From: an uncultured Oscillospiraceae bacterium | GTDB taxonomy: Bacteria > Bacillota > Clostridia > Oscillospirales > Acutalibacteraceae | Reading direction: 5' to 3' | DNA length: 39,776 nucleotides | NCBI GenBank assembly: GCA_949283785.1 | Contig: CASDTR010000031.1 | Span: 1-39,776 of the forward strand | In this document: piece after piece, positions 1 through 7,825 of the stretch | Layout of the letters: the number at the start of each line of letters is the position of its first letter | How positions within the stretch are numbered: the stretch's first letter is position 1 | The notes under the pieces: model-generated | What the model was told of the DNA's origin: nothing | Databases searched by the model: none | The model's input: the letters and a program-made list of their open reading frames with translations, nothing else | Position numbers and translations under genes: made by a program

Positions 1-78
1 TCCTTTCTTTTTATACTGAGGCTTGAACATTCTCTAGTATATCAGAATCGATGTTTCTTTGCTTAAGCCTTAATCTCA

Positions 79-123
79 CCCGCATAGCGGGCGGTTGTTA
101 AGTTCTCGTCATGACGAGAACTT
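79..123 (+). other. Two adjacent hairpins, the second a perfect palindrome
   Basis: A small hairpin (79-91, CCCGC/GCGGG arms) is followed by a perfect 24-nt palindrome at 100-123 with arms AAGTTCTCGTC. Four T's end just after the second arm on the plus strand, so it could terminate a plus-strand gene lying left of the window. It could also be a structured RNA or the end of a mobile element. No gene in the window uses it. Confidence 0.4.
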
Positions 124-142
124 TTCCGCTAAAGCATTAATT

Positions 143-171
143 AAAAACAGCGGCAATACGGCTGCCGCTGT
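143..171 (-). terminator. Intrinsic terminator of the GH36 gene
   Basis: On the minus strand, ACAGCGGCA and TGCCGCTGT form a 9-bp stem followed directly by TTTTT. It lies just past the stop codon of the alpha-galactosidase gene. Confidence 0.8.
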
Positions 172-184
172 AAAGGTTAAATTT

Positions 185-1927
185 TTATTTAGTCTTGTCT
201 GCTTTTAACCACAGCGCATCATCCGCTTCTACTATAACACTGTATTTTCCGTCGGTCGTAACCACTTCATCAGTAAATTGATTTACAATTTTTCCTGTTA
301 CAGAAAGAGTAAATGTTTTAGGCTTATCCGAAGAGTTAAAAAGAAAATACTCTCGGCTTGTTTCCGTATCGGTAACACCTACAGAAAAATCTTTGTTAAA
401 TTTAGCCGCTGTTCTTGGCGCAGAAAGTATTTTACCGATAATTTTATCATCATACGAAGAAAGAGAAAATAATTTGTCTCCGCTTAGCACCATGCCTCCG
501 CTGGCTCTTATAAATGCGGCTTCATAACGATACATGGCGGCGTGTTTCGGATTCATTTTAACATTTTGAAAAATCGGGAACTTTGCTCGAAGCCCCACAG
601 CAATATCCTCCTGAACTAGGCAATCCGGATCATTTATCCAAAGTCTGTTATGCATCCAGTTCCTATGGAAGCACTGACTTGCAAGGCTTTTGACAGTTTC
701 CGTATTCCGGTCAATATCCGCTGTTACCCTCATACCGTTTACAGCACCAAGGGATGGCCACAAAGGCGCATTGCATCCGAGCAAATATGTATCATGACCG
801 CAGGCTTCCCAAATAGCCTCCATACCCATACGATAAGCTTCAACGCTTGTTACATCCTTTTTTAATCTTACCCCAAACGGCAGCGCTCCCCATACATTTG
901 CATCAAGTTTAAAATAATTTACTTTCCATTGTTTTTTCATGACGGTAAAAACATTCTTTAAATATTCAATTGCTTCCGGGTGAGTAGGATCAAGAAAATA
1001 CCAGGGAGCGTCACGCCATCCTTTAAAAGTTACTTCTGAAGTACAAAGAGGCTTTCCGTTTCGGTCTTTAACAAACCAGTCAGAATGATTCTTCAAAAGT
1101 TCGCTTTTTTGGGAAGCGATAAAAGGAGCAACCCACATCGCAGGTTCAAATCCTGATTCCCTTATTTGAAGACAGATATCCTCCATTTTTTGAGGGAATT
1201 TTTTTGTCTGCAAAAGCCAATCGCCCATGTGCGGCTGATAGCCGTCGTCAATCTGTATATATTTAAGGGCAGGATATTTTTTTCCCGCAACAGCCATATT
1301 TTTCATAATATCATTTTGCGTTATATGGGGTCCGTAACAATACCGGCTGCACCAACCGTCCGGAACTTCTTTATAAGGTATTGCAGGATGGTTTTTAATA
1401 AGGAAAGATGCAAATTTTTCCATAACGCAGTTTTTATCATTTCCTTCAATAACAGTGTAACTTTCAAGTTCAAGAAACGAAGAAGCCGGAATTTTTCTGC
1501 CCTCAATTATTTGAACAAGCTGAAGCTTTTCCCGGTTCACCCTTATCTCAGTTGAATAGCTTCGACAGCTGGTTGCTCCCAAAAGCAGAACACGATTGTT
1601 TTCAGAAAAGCAGATATAGTTATAACCTGTAAAAAAGCCTTCAGTCTGTGGCATTTTGTAGTGGTTTTTATCCATTCCGCGGAGGTTTTCAGATATATCA
1701 CCAAGCTTTTCATATGTTGACGAAAGCATTTGATAACCTTCACAATAAACCATTGCGTTTTCAGAAAAGCCCAGCTCCGATATATTTTTCTCCAAAACAA
1801 CCGCTTCTTTTACGGCGATTGAATTTTCAGATAAATTCACAATTTTAGAAAAAAATTCGCCTTTTTTCTCTCCGCTGACTACTGAAAATTTTCCTTCCGA
1901 CTTAAAATTTACAATTTCACCTTTCAC
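185..1927 (-). CDS. GH36-like alpha-galactosidase / clan GH-D glycoside hydrolase
   Basis: 580 aa, with no signal peptide or membrane segment, so it is probably cytoplasmic and acts on imported alpha-galactosides. The sheet-rich N-terminal half leads into a TIM barrel from about residue 185. IQIDDGYQPHMGDW (224-237) matches the barrel-entry motif of GH36/GH27. D342 in YFKLDANVWG fits the nucleophile position (family form KWDxN), and D404 in RVTADIDRN is the likely acid/base. The C-terminal 70 residues look like the usual beta-sandwich. The start is GTG with AAAGGAG about nine bases upstream. The gene is monocistronic, with a strong promoter far upstream and its own terminator. No transporter or sugar regulator lies beside it, so the substrate cannot be read from context. 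Membership of clan GH-D is fairly sure; exact specificity is not. Confidence 0.8.
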   Translation of the reverse strand: MKGEIVNFKSEGKFSVVSGEKKGEFFSKIVNLSENSIAVKEAVVLEKNISELGFSENAMVYCEGYQMLSSTYEKLGDISENLRGMDKNHYKMPQTEGFFTGYNYICFSENNRVLLLGATSCRSYSTEIRVNREKLQLVQIIEGRKIPASSFLELESYTVIEGNDKNCVMEKFASFLIKNHPAIPYKEVPDGWCSRYCYGPHITQNDIMKNMAVAGKKYPALKYIQIDDGYQPHMGDWLLQTKKFPQKMEDICLQIRESGFEPAMWVAPFIASQKSELLKNHSDWFVKDRNGKPLCTSEVTFKGWRDAPWYFLDPTHPEAIEYLKNVFTVMKKQWKVNYFKLDANVWGALPFGVRLKKDVTSVEAYRMGMEAIWEACGHDTYLLGCNAPLWPSLGAVNGMRVTADIDRNTETVKSLASQCFHRNWMHNRLWINDPDCLVQEDIAVGLRAKFPIFQNVKMNPKHAAMYRYEAAFIRASGGMVLSGDKLFSLSSYDDKIIGKILSAPRTAAKFNKDFSVGVTDTETSREYFLFNSSDKPKTFTLSVTGKIVNQFTDEVVTTDGKYSVIVEADDALWLKADKTK

Positions 1928-2110
1928 TGTTTAATTCTCCTTTTTGAAAAAAACTGCAGACTGAAATTATTTATACAAAATATATTTCACAACAGTTCCG
2001 CCCTGTTACCTTCGTGCTTAAAATCATATTACCGTTTCTCTTTTTATTACAATTTCAGTCGCCTTCAAATTTAGAACATCCTATGAATTTGCATTTTTAA
2101 ACCATGTTTA

Positions 2111-2138
2111 ATTATATCATGTTGAATAAACTTTTCAA
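2111..2138 (-). promoter_or_regulatory. Sigma-A promoter for the GH36 gene
   Basis: -35 TTGAAA (2133-2138), 16-bp spacer, -10 TATAAT (2111-2116), with TG one base upstream of the -10 (extended -10). It predicts a long leader before the GTG at 1927. Confidence 0.7.
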
Positions 2139-2185
2139 TATTAATTTTACTGAATTCTTTCTGCAAAAAGAAGCCTGTTTTAAAA

Positions 2186-2227
2186 AGCACAGACACCCGA
2201 AGCTATACGCTTTCGGGTGTCTGTGCT
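2186..2227 (-). terminator. Intrinsic terminator of the mmpL-GLUG operon
   Basis: A very long stem (arms AGCACAGACACCCGAA and its complement, one bulged T near the loop) is followed on the minus strand by TTTTT. It starts about 12 bases past the GLUG gene's stop codon. Confidence 0.85.
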
Positions 2228-2238
2228 TCTACATTAAT

Positions 2239-4914
2239 TTAAGCCTCGGGATCGTCTGAGAATCCGCCTGCCTTTTTCTTCTTCGACCTTTTCTTTATAA
2301 GCAATGCCACACCTGCAGCAACTGCTGCCGCGGCGACTCCGCCTAATACATAAACCCACCATTTAACGGTTTCGGGTATGGATACAACGCAAAACTCTTC
2401 GTCTGAGCTGTCCACTGAAAAAACAACATAACTGCTGCTTACGGTAAAGGCCTTCTCATTCCACTTGCCTGTTTGATCCTTAACCAAAATCTTTACGGCA
2501 TCGGTACTGCAGCCTCTCGGCATAGAAAAGCGAAGCTGAGTTTTTTCTTCGGAAAACGACGGAATTACCCAACCCTCAACAGCTTTCTCATTTTCTCCGA
2601 CAGTAGGAAGCTGAGTTGCTTTTTCAAGCTCAAAATAATCCATATCCGGGAAATTTCCCTGAGCAATAAGAATAGGCTTTCCGTCATATCGAGTTAGACG
2701 GCTCTGAACGCTCACCTGATATGAAGTGTAAACGGGATAGAAAATCAAATCAAAGTATATGTTTGACAAATCTGCAATATCAAGGTTTTCCCATTCACCG
2801 TTATATCCGCTTTTCTCCGGTACGGCAGGTATCATGGAAGCATTGAGCCTTTCTCCTGTAGGCACAAAAACGGTTTCACTGTTTCCGTCCTCTCCCATGA
2901 AAGTTACGGCAGATCTTGTAAATATATCGTTAAGATCAGGAAGTTTCATAAACTCATCTTCATCCAGTGAAACGGCGGTATCCTTATAGTCAATTCCGTC
3001 TATTCCTCCTAAGTTTTCATGGACAACAAGATAGTAGTTGTCTTCAATCTCACCGTCCTCTTCGGATAAGGATGAAGCTCCCTTTATACCCATAATCGCA
3101 CCGGTCTTTTCAGTGGCTTCACTTATATCAACCATGCTGATGCAGTCGGTTACGGTTACCGCACGTCCCGCTATGCCTCCTACATTGATACTGCCGAGCA
3201 GTTCACACTTTACGCTGTTTCCTCGAAGGAAACCGGTGCTGTCGCCTGCTATTCCGCCCACATATTCAGCAGCAGCGGCATCAAGCTTTCCGGCATTTAC
3301 ACTGTCCTTAACGAGACCAAAAGCCATATATCCTGCTATTCCGCCCGCGTTACGCTTTGTGGCAGAAACAAGAGCATTATTTTTGCAATTGAGAACCACT
3401 GCTCGTACCTCACCTCGGAAGTTCATGGAAATTTCACCGCTTATCTCCCAGTCGTCCTCGGCATCCAGGTCGTTTTCCCATGCGATGGTACCGACGATTC
3501 CGCCGGCATTGAGATCTCCCGAAATGCAGCCGTAGTTTGAGCTGTTCTCAATTTTTCCTGTAAGATCATCTTCCGTATCTTCATCGGAAATATCTCGGAA
3601 ACCAACTCCCAGCGTACTGTACGGATCACACAGGAGAGCTACCATGGAGTCTATCTGCTCACTTATTTTCTGCGCATCACTGTACATGGAATTGGCCGTT
3701 CCCTCAGCCGATTTATATATAACGCTCAGAGTACGGTAGATTGAATTCATGCTTCCGCCCAAACTGTTTGCCGCAGCTACAATGGTATCCGGATCAGATC
3801 TTGAGCCATCCTCAGGGAAAAGCACCTCGACAAAATCCTCAATAACCTTTAGCTGCTCACCAAGGGTCTCAAACTGACCGCTCAGATAAGCGTTGCTTTG
3901 ATCGACGGAATCAGGTATGTGATGGAAAAGATTATATGTATCATTAAGCTTCTGCTGTAAAATCTGCAAAGTATCCGTTGAATACTCGATTTCCGATGAC
4001 GGCTCCACCTGTCCGACTATACCGCCAACGTCTTTTCTTCCGTATATTTTGGCATAGTTTGCACAGTCAAGTATATATCCCAGCTGGCTTCCGGCAATTC
4101 CTCCGATATTGTAGCCCATGCGAAGATAGCCAACCGTACCGAGATTATTACATTCTTTTATGACGCCGCTGCTTGTACCTGCAATTCCGCCTATATCCGT
4201 AACCGTATTGACAGACTCTGAATCAGTAAACGAGTCCAGTGTAATATCTGATAAATCAACGGTATTCTGTTTTTCGGTCACATTTATTTCTGCCGCATTG
4301 ACGCAGCTTCTGACAGTACCGTAGTTTTCCCCCGCAATGCCTCCGACAAAGTGATTTCCGTAAACGCTGCCGAATGCATTGCATCCCTCAATTATTCCTG
4401 TGACGGCATTTGTACCTGCAATTCCGCCTATACAGTCTGTTCCTGATACTTCTCCCTGAAAAATACAGTTCTCGATTCTGCCTGCATTGCTTCCTGCAAT
4501 GGCTCCGACACACTCAGCACTGCCGGCCGGGGTTACAGTGCCTCTGACCACCAAATCTCTAACCTGAGCCGTTTCAGTAAGATAACGGAATAAACCTTGC
4601 ACCGAACCGTCCTTCTTTATGCTCAGGCCTTCAATAACATGGTTATTGCCTTCAAAAGTACCTGAAAAAGTAGGTATCCCGTCAAACTCAGTATCACTGA
4701 GGTCGAGGTCGATGTCAAGATACACATTCATGTTTTCACTGTAACTGTCCAGACGGCAGTTGTCTGCAAAAACCAAAAAATCATTGAGACTTTTTATATG
4801 CAGTCCGTTAGGACCATATAAATCGGATTCGTCTGCACAAAAAGCCAAAATACCGCTCGCCGCAAGGCAAAGAGACAAACAAAGGCTTATTGCAATTTTC
4901 AAACACTTATTCAT
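2239..4914 (-). CDS. GLUG-repeat surface protein, secreted and C-terminally membrane-anchored
   Basis: 891 aa from the ATG at 4914. This start was chosen because GGAGG sits eight bases upstream and a clear signal peptide follows (MNKC..., hydrophobic 7-25). The longer in-frame start at 5001 would bury the signal. Ten GLUG-type cores (GGIAG, GAIAG or GGIVG) occur at about 137, 163, 191, 242, 271, 297, 471, 524, 553 and 579, suggesting a beta-helix-like ectodomain. They are split 6+4 by a largely helical, coiled-coil-prone insert at about 306-455. A beta-rich region follows, then one membrane segment (852-873), then a lysine-rich cytoplasmic tail. There is no LPXTG motif. The start overlaps the upstream mmpL stop by eight bases, so the two are probably translationally coupled. 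GLUG modules are known from bacterial surface proteins such as IgA peptidases, but no protease domain is visible. Function is unknown; adhesion or assembly with the exporter is inference. Confidence 0.8.
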   Translation of the reverse strand: MNKCLKIAISLCLSLCLAASGILAFCADESDLYGPNGLHIKSLNDFLVFADNCRLDSYSENMNVYLDIDLDLSDTEFDGIPTFSGTFEGNNHVIEGLSIKKDGSVQGLFRYLTETAQVRDLVVRGTVTPAGSAECVGAIAGSNAGRIENCIFQGEVSGTDCIGGIAGTNAVTGIIEGCNAFGSVYGNHFVGGIAGENYGTVRSCVNAAEINVTEKQNTVDLSDITLDSFTDSESVNTVTDIGGIAGTSSGVIKECNNLGTVGYLRMGYNIGGIAGSQLGYILDCANYAKIYGRKDVGGIVGQVEPSSEIEYSTDTLQILQQKLNDTYNLFHHIPDSVDQSNAYLSGQFETLGEQLKVIEDFVEVLFPEDGSRSDPDTIVAAANSLGGSMNSIYRTLSVIYKSAEGTANSMYSDAQKISEQIDSMVALLCDPYSTLGVGFRDISDEDTEDDLTGKIENSSNYGCISGDLNAGGIVGTIAWENDLDAEDDWEISGEISMNFRGEVRAVVLNCKNNALVSATKRNAGGIAGYMAFGLVKDSVNAGKLDAAAAEYVGGIAGDSTGFLRGNSVKCELLGSINVGGIAGRAVTVTDCISMVDISEATEKTGAIMGIKGASSLSEEDGEIEDNYYLVVHENLGGIDGIDYKDTAVSLDEDEFMKLPDLNDIFTRSAVTFMGEDGNSETVFVPTGERLNASMIPAVPEKSGYNGEWENLDIADLSNIYFDLIFYPVYTSYQVSVQSRLTRYDGKPILIAQGNFPDMDYFELEKATQLPTVGENEKAVEGWVIPSFSEEKTQLRFSMPRGCSTDAVKILVKDQTGKWNEKAFTVSSSYVVFSVDSSDEEFCVVSIPETVKWWVYVLGGVAAAAVAAGVALLIKKRSKKKKAGGFSDDPEA

Positions 4915-7348
4915 CTTCACTGCCTCCTTCAGTAGTAATTTGTCCGTCAGATGAAATCGAAGCGTCGAAATCACCGTGAACGACTCCGTTAAAGTCGGCA
5001 TCTACCATACCTGAAATATAACCGCGGACTCGTCCGTTTACCTTTATTGTACCGCTGGCCGACTGTACGGGAGGTTCGACTCCTTTAAGCTTGAACCTTG
5101 TTTTTTCAATTATCGCGTCACCTAAAACCAATATGGAAGGAAGAACACCTAAAACCAGTATCATTGAAATCAGTGTGCCTCGTCCCATACAGTTACCCAT
5201 GATTGATACAACCGGATGAGCAGACATATTGCCTATCAAAAAGCCCGTTGACGACATTATGGTGCCTGATGTAAAGACTGTCGGGAAAGCCGAATTAAGA
5301 GCGGAAATTATTGCCTGCTTGGGCGGAAGTTTCTTTTTCGCCTCTTGGTAATGACTTGAAATTACTATAGCGTAGTCTATATTGGCGCCCATCTGTATGG
5401 CGCTTACAATGAGGTATCCAACAAAGTAAAGCGGCTGCTGGGTTATTGTCGGGAAAGAGAAATTTATCCAGATACTGCCCTGAATTACAGCTATCAAAAG
5501 TATCGGCAAACCTATGGAGCGGAAAGTGAAAATAAGTACCAGAATAACAAGGAAGGCTGATAAAATACTTATCATTATATTATCAGAGGCAAACGAATCC
5601 GCCAAATCTCTCGCACTGGTGGAATTTCCGATTACATAATAGTCTCCGTCATAATACTGCCCGATTATATTTCTTATTTCAGTAAGGAAGTTCAGCGTCT
5701 CTTCGCCTTCCTCCGGCAAATTCAGATAAACAGCCATCAGACTGTAATCGTCGTTGGCCATCTGCTTTTGCGCACTTTCGAGCTGTGTAAACATATCGCC
5801 TATATATTCCTGCATCTCCCCTTCAAGGGTGATGTTGTATTCATCCATCTGGTCTTTCAGAAACAGAAACATATCAAACAGCGGAACTTTGTATTCCGAC
5901 AATCCGCTTACAAATTCCCCGTATTGAACGTTCTTCACGGCATAGAAGCTGTAAAGAGCCTGAGCAACTTCATTGTCAAGGCCTACAAGCTCGGAAAACT
6001 GTCTCGGCGTCAAAGCGTCCGTTAGACAATAGCCGTTGATTGCCTCAATTTTAGAAAGTCCCGTCGTACTCTTGACCTCAGGACGTGAATCGAGCTCCTT
6101 CAAAATCGCTTTTTCAGCCTCGTAATTCTTTCCGGGAACTATGACAGCCACCATATTATTTACTCCGAAAACGTCGTTGACTGCAAAATGCTCCTCCTTG
6201 CGCTCAGTGCTCTTGCTTGTTTTGAGATCCGTATAGCTGTAGCAGTATGGGCACTGACTGGAAAGGTAAAATGAACCGATAAGCACCAGCACAAAAAGTA
6301 CGGGCATTACATAGCGTACCTTCACTGCAAATTTCCCGAGGAAATTAATGGGCGGAATAAGACGCTTGTGGCGTGTACGGTCAATAAGTCCGCTGAATAC
6401 CATAATAAGTCCCGGCATAACGGTAAACACGGAAAGAAGACTTAAAAAGATAGACTTCATCAGTACCATGGACATATCAAAGCCGATTGAGAACTTCATG
6501 AAAGCCAAAGCAGCAAGTCCGCAGATTGTAGTAAGTGAAGATGCACTGATTTCGGGAATAGATTTAGCCAGCGCAGAAACGCACGCTTCGCGTGTGCCCT
6601 TCGTTTCGTGTTCGTCGGAAAAACGGTGACACAAAATTATAGCATAGTCAATGGCAAGAGCCAGCTGGAGAACAACGGCAATGGCGTTTGAAATAAAGCT
6701 TATTTTTCCGAAAATAAAGTTCGTGCCCAAATTCAAAATCGCCGCAGCTCCGAAAGCAAGTAAAAGCACCAGAATTTCAGCATATGAACGTGAAGTAAGG
6801 GTAAGCACGATCAAAATTATAATTATCAGCAAAATCAGGATTGTTGTAAGTTCTCCTGCAATAGCCGTATTCTCATCGTAGCCGACCTGGGTATCAATAG
6901 CCGAGTCGTAATCCAAAAGCATGATTCTCAGAGTCTCCATGGCGTTCAGAGCACTCTCGTCAAAATTACCTCCGGAAAACGTCACCTCATACATGGCATT
7001 GGCGTCACGGTAATGGTTTTCCGTACTGTCAAAGACAACAAGCTGTATGCCTTCAACTTCAGATATTTTCTCATAGAGCTTTTCCGCAGTTTCATATGTA
7101 ACATTTGAAACCATAACCCTTGCTGTTGCAGGAGTAAAAAAGTTATCCTGCATAACCTCAACGCCCTGGCGGGTTTCGGTATCTTCGGGAAGGTAAACTG
7201 TTAGATCGTTTTCCACCTGAACCCAGCTCATTGAAAACAAAGAAAATATTATTCCGACCGCATAGATTGCAAAAAACAAATAACGCTTATCTACCGCAAA
7301 TGTTGCGAATTTTTCCAGAAATCCGCCGTTTAGTTTTTTGTTCCTCAT
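4907..7348 (-). CDS. MMPL/RND-superfamily membrane transporter
   Basis: 813 aa. I place the start at the ATG at 7348, with GGGGTG nine bases upstream; an in-frame GTG at 7360 would add four residues. The layout is the RND one: one membrane helix near the N-terminus, a large external loop, a bundle of helices, then the same pattern again. Asp-Tyr pairs in the two halves (D234-Y235 in ALAIDYAI, D658-Y659 in GANIDYAI) match the proton-relay pairs of MmpL3-type proteins. After the last helix, the final 50 or so residues (about 761-813) form short alternating Gly/Val/Asp repeats (VNGRVRGYISG, VDADFNGVVHGDFDA) that resemble a small bactofilin-like beta-solenoid. MMPL proteins move lipids or hydrophobic solutes across the membrane. 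The next gene encodes a GLUG surface protein and overlaps this one by eight bases. The substrate is unknown. Confidence 0.85.
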   Translation of the reverse strand: MRNKKLNGGFLEKFATFAVDKRYLFFAIYAVGIIFSLFSMSWVQVENDLTVYLPEDTETRQGVEVMQDNFFTPATARVMVSNVTYETAEKLYEKISEVEGIQLVVFDSTENHYRDANAMYEVTFSGGNFDESALNAMETLRIMLLDYDSAIDTQVGYDENTAIAGELTTILILLIIIILIVLTLTSRSYAEILVLLLAFGAAAILNLGTNFIFGKISFISNAIAVVLQLALAIDYAIILCHRFSDEHETKGTREACVSALAKSIPEISASSLTTICGLAALAFMKFSIGFDMSMVLMKSIFLSLLSVFTVMPGLIMVFSGLIDRTRHKRLIPPINFLGKFAVKVRYVMPVLFVLVLIGSFYLSSQCPYCYSYTDLKTSKSTERKEEHFAVNDVFGVNNMVAVIVPGKNYEAEKAILKELDSRPEVKSTTGLSKIEAINGYCLTDALTPRQFSELVGLDNEVAQALYSFYAVKNVQYGEFVSGLSEYKVPLFDMFLFLKDQMDEYNITLEGEMQEYIGDMFTQLESAQKQMANDDYSLMAVYLNLPEEGEETLNFLTEIRNIIGQYYDGDYYVIGNSTSARDLADSFASDNIMISILSAFLVILVLIFTFRSIGLPILLIAVIQGSIWINFSFPTITQQPLYFVGYLIVSAIQMGANIDYAIVISSHYQEAKKKLPPKQAIISALNSAFPTVFTSGTIMSSTGFLIGNMSAHPVVSIMGNCMGRGTLISMILVLGVLPSILVLGDAIIEKTRFKLKGVEPPVQSASGTIKVNGRVRGYISGMVDADFNGVVHGDFDASISSDGQITTEGGSEDE

Positions 7349-7406
7349 GATGCGACACACCCCAAGCCGTATTTTTATGCGAAATCACAAAATAAAATTC
7401 TAAGTT

Positions 7407-7434
7407 AAAAAAATCCGAATGCGTTTGCATTCAG
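7407..7434 (-). terminator. Terminator-like hairpin inside the mmpL leader
   Basis: On the minus strand CTGAATGC-AAAC-GCATTCGG (8 bp including one T-G pair) is followed by A and then seven T's. It lies between the predicted mmpL promoter and its ATG, so it may act as an attenuator. It could instead be a relic terminator of a lost gene. Confidence 0.6.
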
Positions 7435-7490
7435 ACTCATTGACTATCAGTTACAGCAATACCGCAATACATAATCAATATTAAACAGTA

Positions 7491-7503
7491 TTGATAAGTA
7501 TCA
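7491..7503. repeat. 13-bp repeat TTGATAAGTATCA, copy 1 (candidate operator)
   Basis: Contains the inverted repeat TGATA-AG-TATCA. It lies just downstream of the predicted mmpL transcription start. The identical 13-mer recurs at 7603-7615. Confidence 0.5.
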
Positions 7504-7531
7504 TAATTAGAATACTCACCTATTTTAATTT

Positions 7532-7560
7532 AGTTTATCATATACAAAATTGATTGTCAA
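7532..7560 (-). promoter_or_regulatory. Sigma-A promoter for mmpL-GLUG
   Basis: Perfect -35 TTGACA (7555-7560), 17-bp spacer, -10 TAAACT (7532-7537). It gives a leader of about 175 bases before the ATG at 7348. Confidence 0.6.
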
Positions 7561-7602
7561 ACGATTGAACAGAAAACAAAATATTTTATAAACCGTTTAT
7601 TT

Positions 7603-7615
7603 TTGATAAGTATCA
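7603..7615. repeat. 13-bp repeat TTGATAAGTATCA, copy 2 (candidate operator)
   Basis: Exact second copy of the sequence at 7491-7503, lying upstream of the mmpL -35 box. The two copies therefore bracket the promoter. Confidence 0.5.
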
Positions 7616-7760
7616 GCCTTTAATCGCTTTTTTCTCTCTCTAAAAAGCGGGAATAATCATTCGTTTTACGGGAGTTAAATGTATATTTTTTCCGTTTGCG
7701 TTTTTCTCTTATTTTACTTTCCGCAATTTTTCACTCCTTTATTGAAAACCGGCTAAGCAC

Positions 7761-7801
7761 AAAAAACGTGAGCCGTCGGCTATGAAAGCCGATGGCTCAC
7801 G
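7761..7801 (-). terminator. Intrinsic terminator of the thioredoxin-rhodanese-CoADR operon
   Basis: A 15-bp stem (CGTGAGCC.TCGGCT arms with one G-T pair) around a 5-base loop, followed on the minus strand by TTTTTT. It lies 24 bases past the reductase stop codon. Confidence 0.85.
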
Positions 7802-7825
7802 GTGAAACCCGCATATAATGATATC

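Larger units (their letters stand above)
1928..2238. other. Intergenic region, 311 bases
   Basis: Holds the terminator of the GLUG gene on the right and the GH36 promoter in the middle. About 175 bases of AT-rich untranslated leader lie between the promoter and the GH36 GTG start. I see no ORF or clear riboswitch fold in the leader, only a 5-bp AACAG/CTGTT hairpin. Confidence 0.5.
7349..7825. other. Intergenic region, 477 bases
   Basis: From right to left it holds the terminator of the redox operon (7761-7801), an AT-rich stretch, two exact copies of a 13-bp inverted-repeat-like sequence (7491-7503, 7603-7615) flanking a consensus promoter, and a leader with a second terminator-like hairpin (7407-7434). 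A 25-codon hydrophobic plus-strand frame at 7679-7756 is the only coding hint and is weak. Confidence 0.6.
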
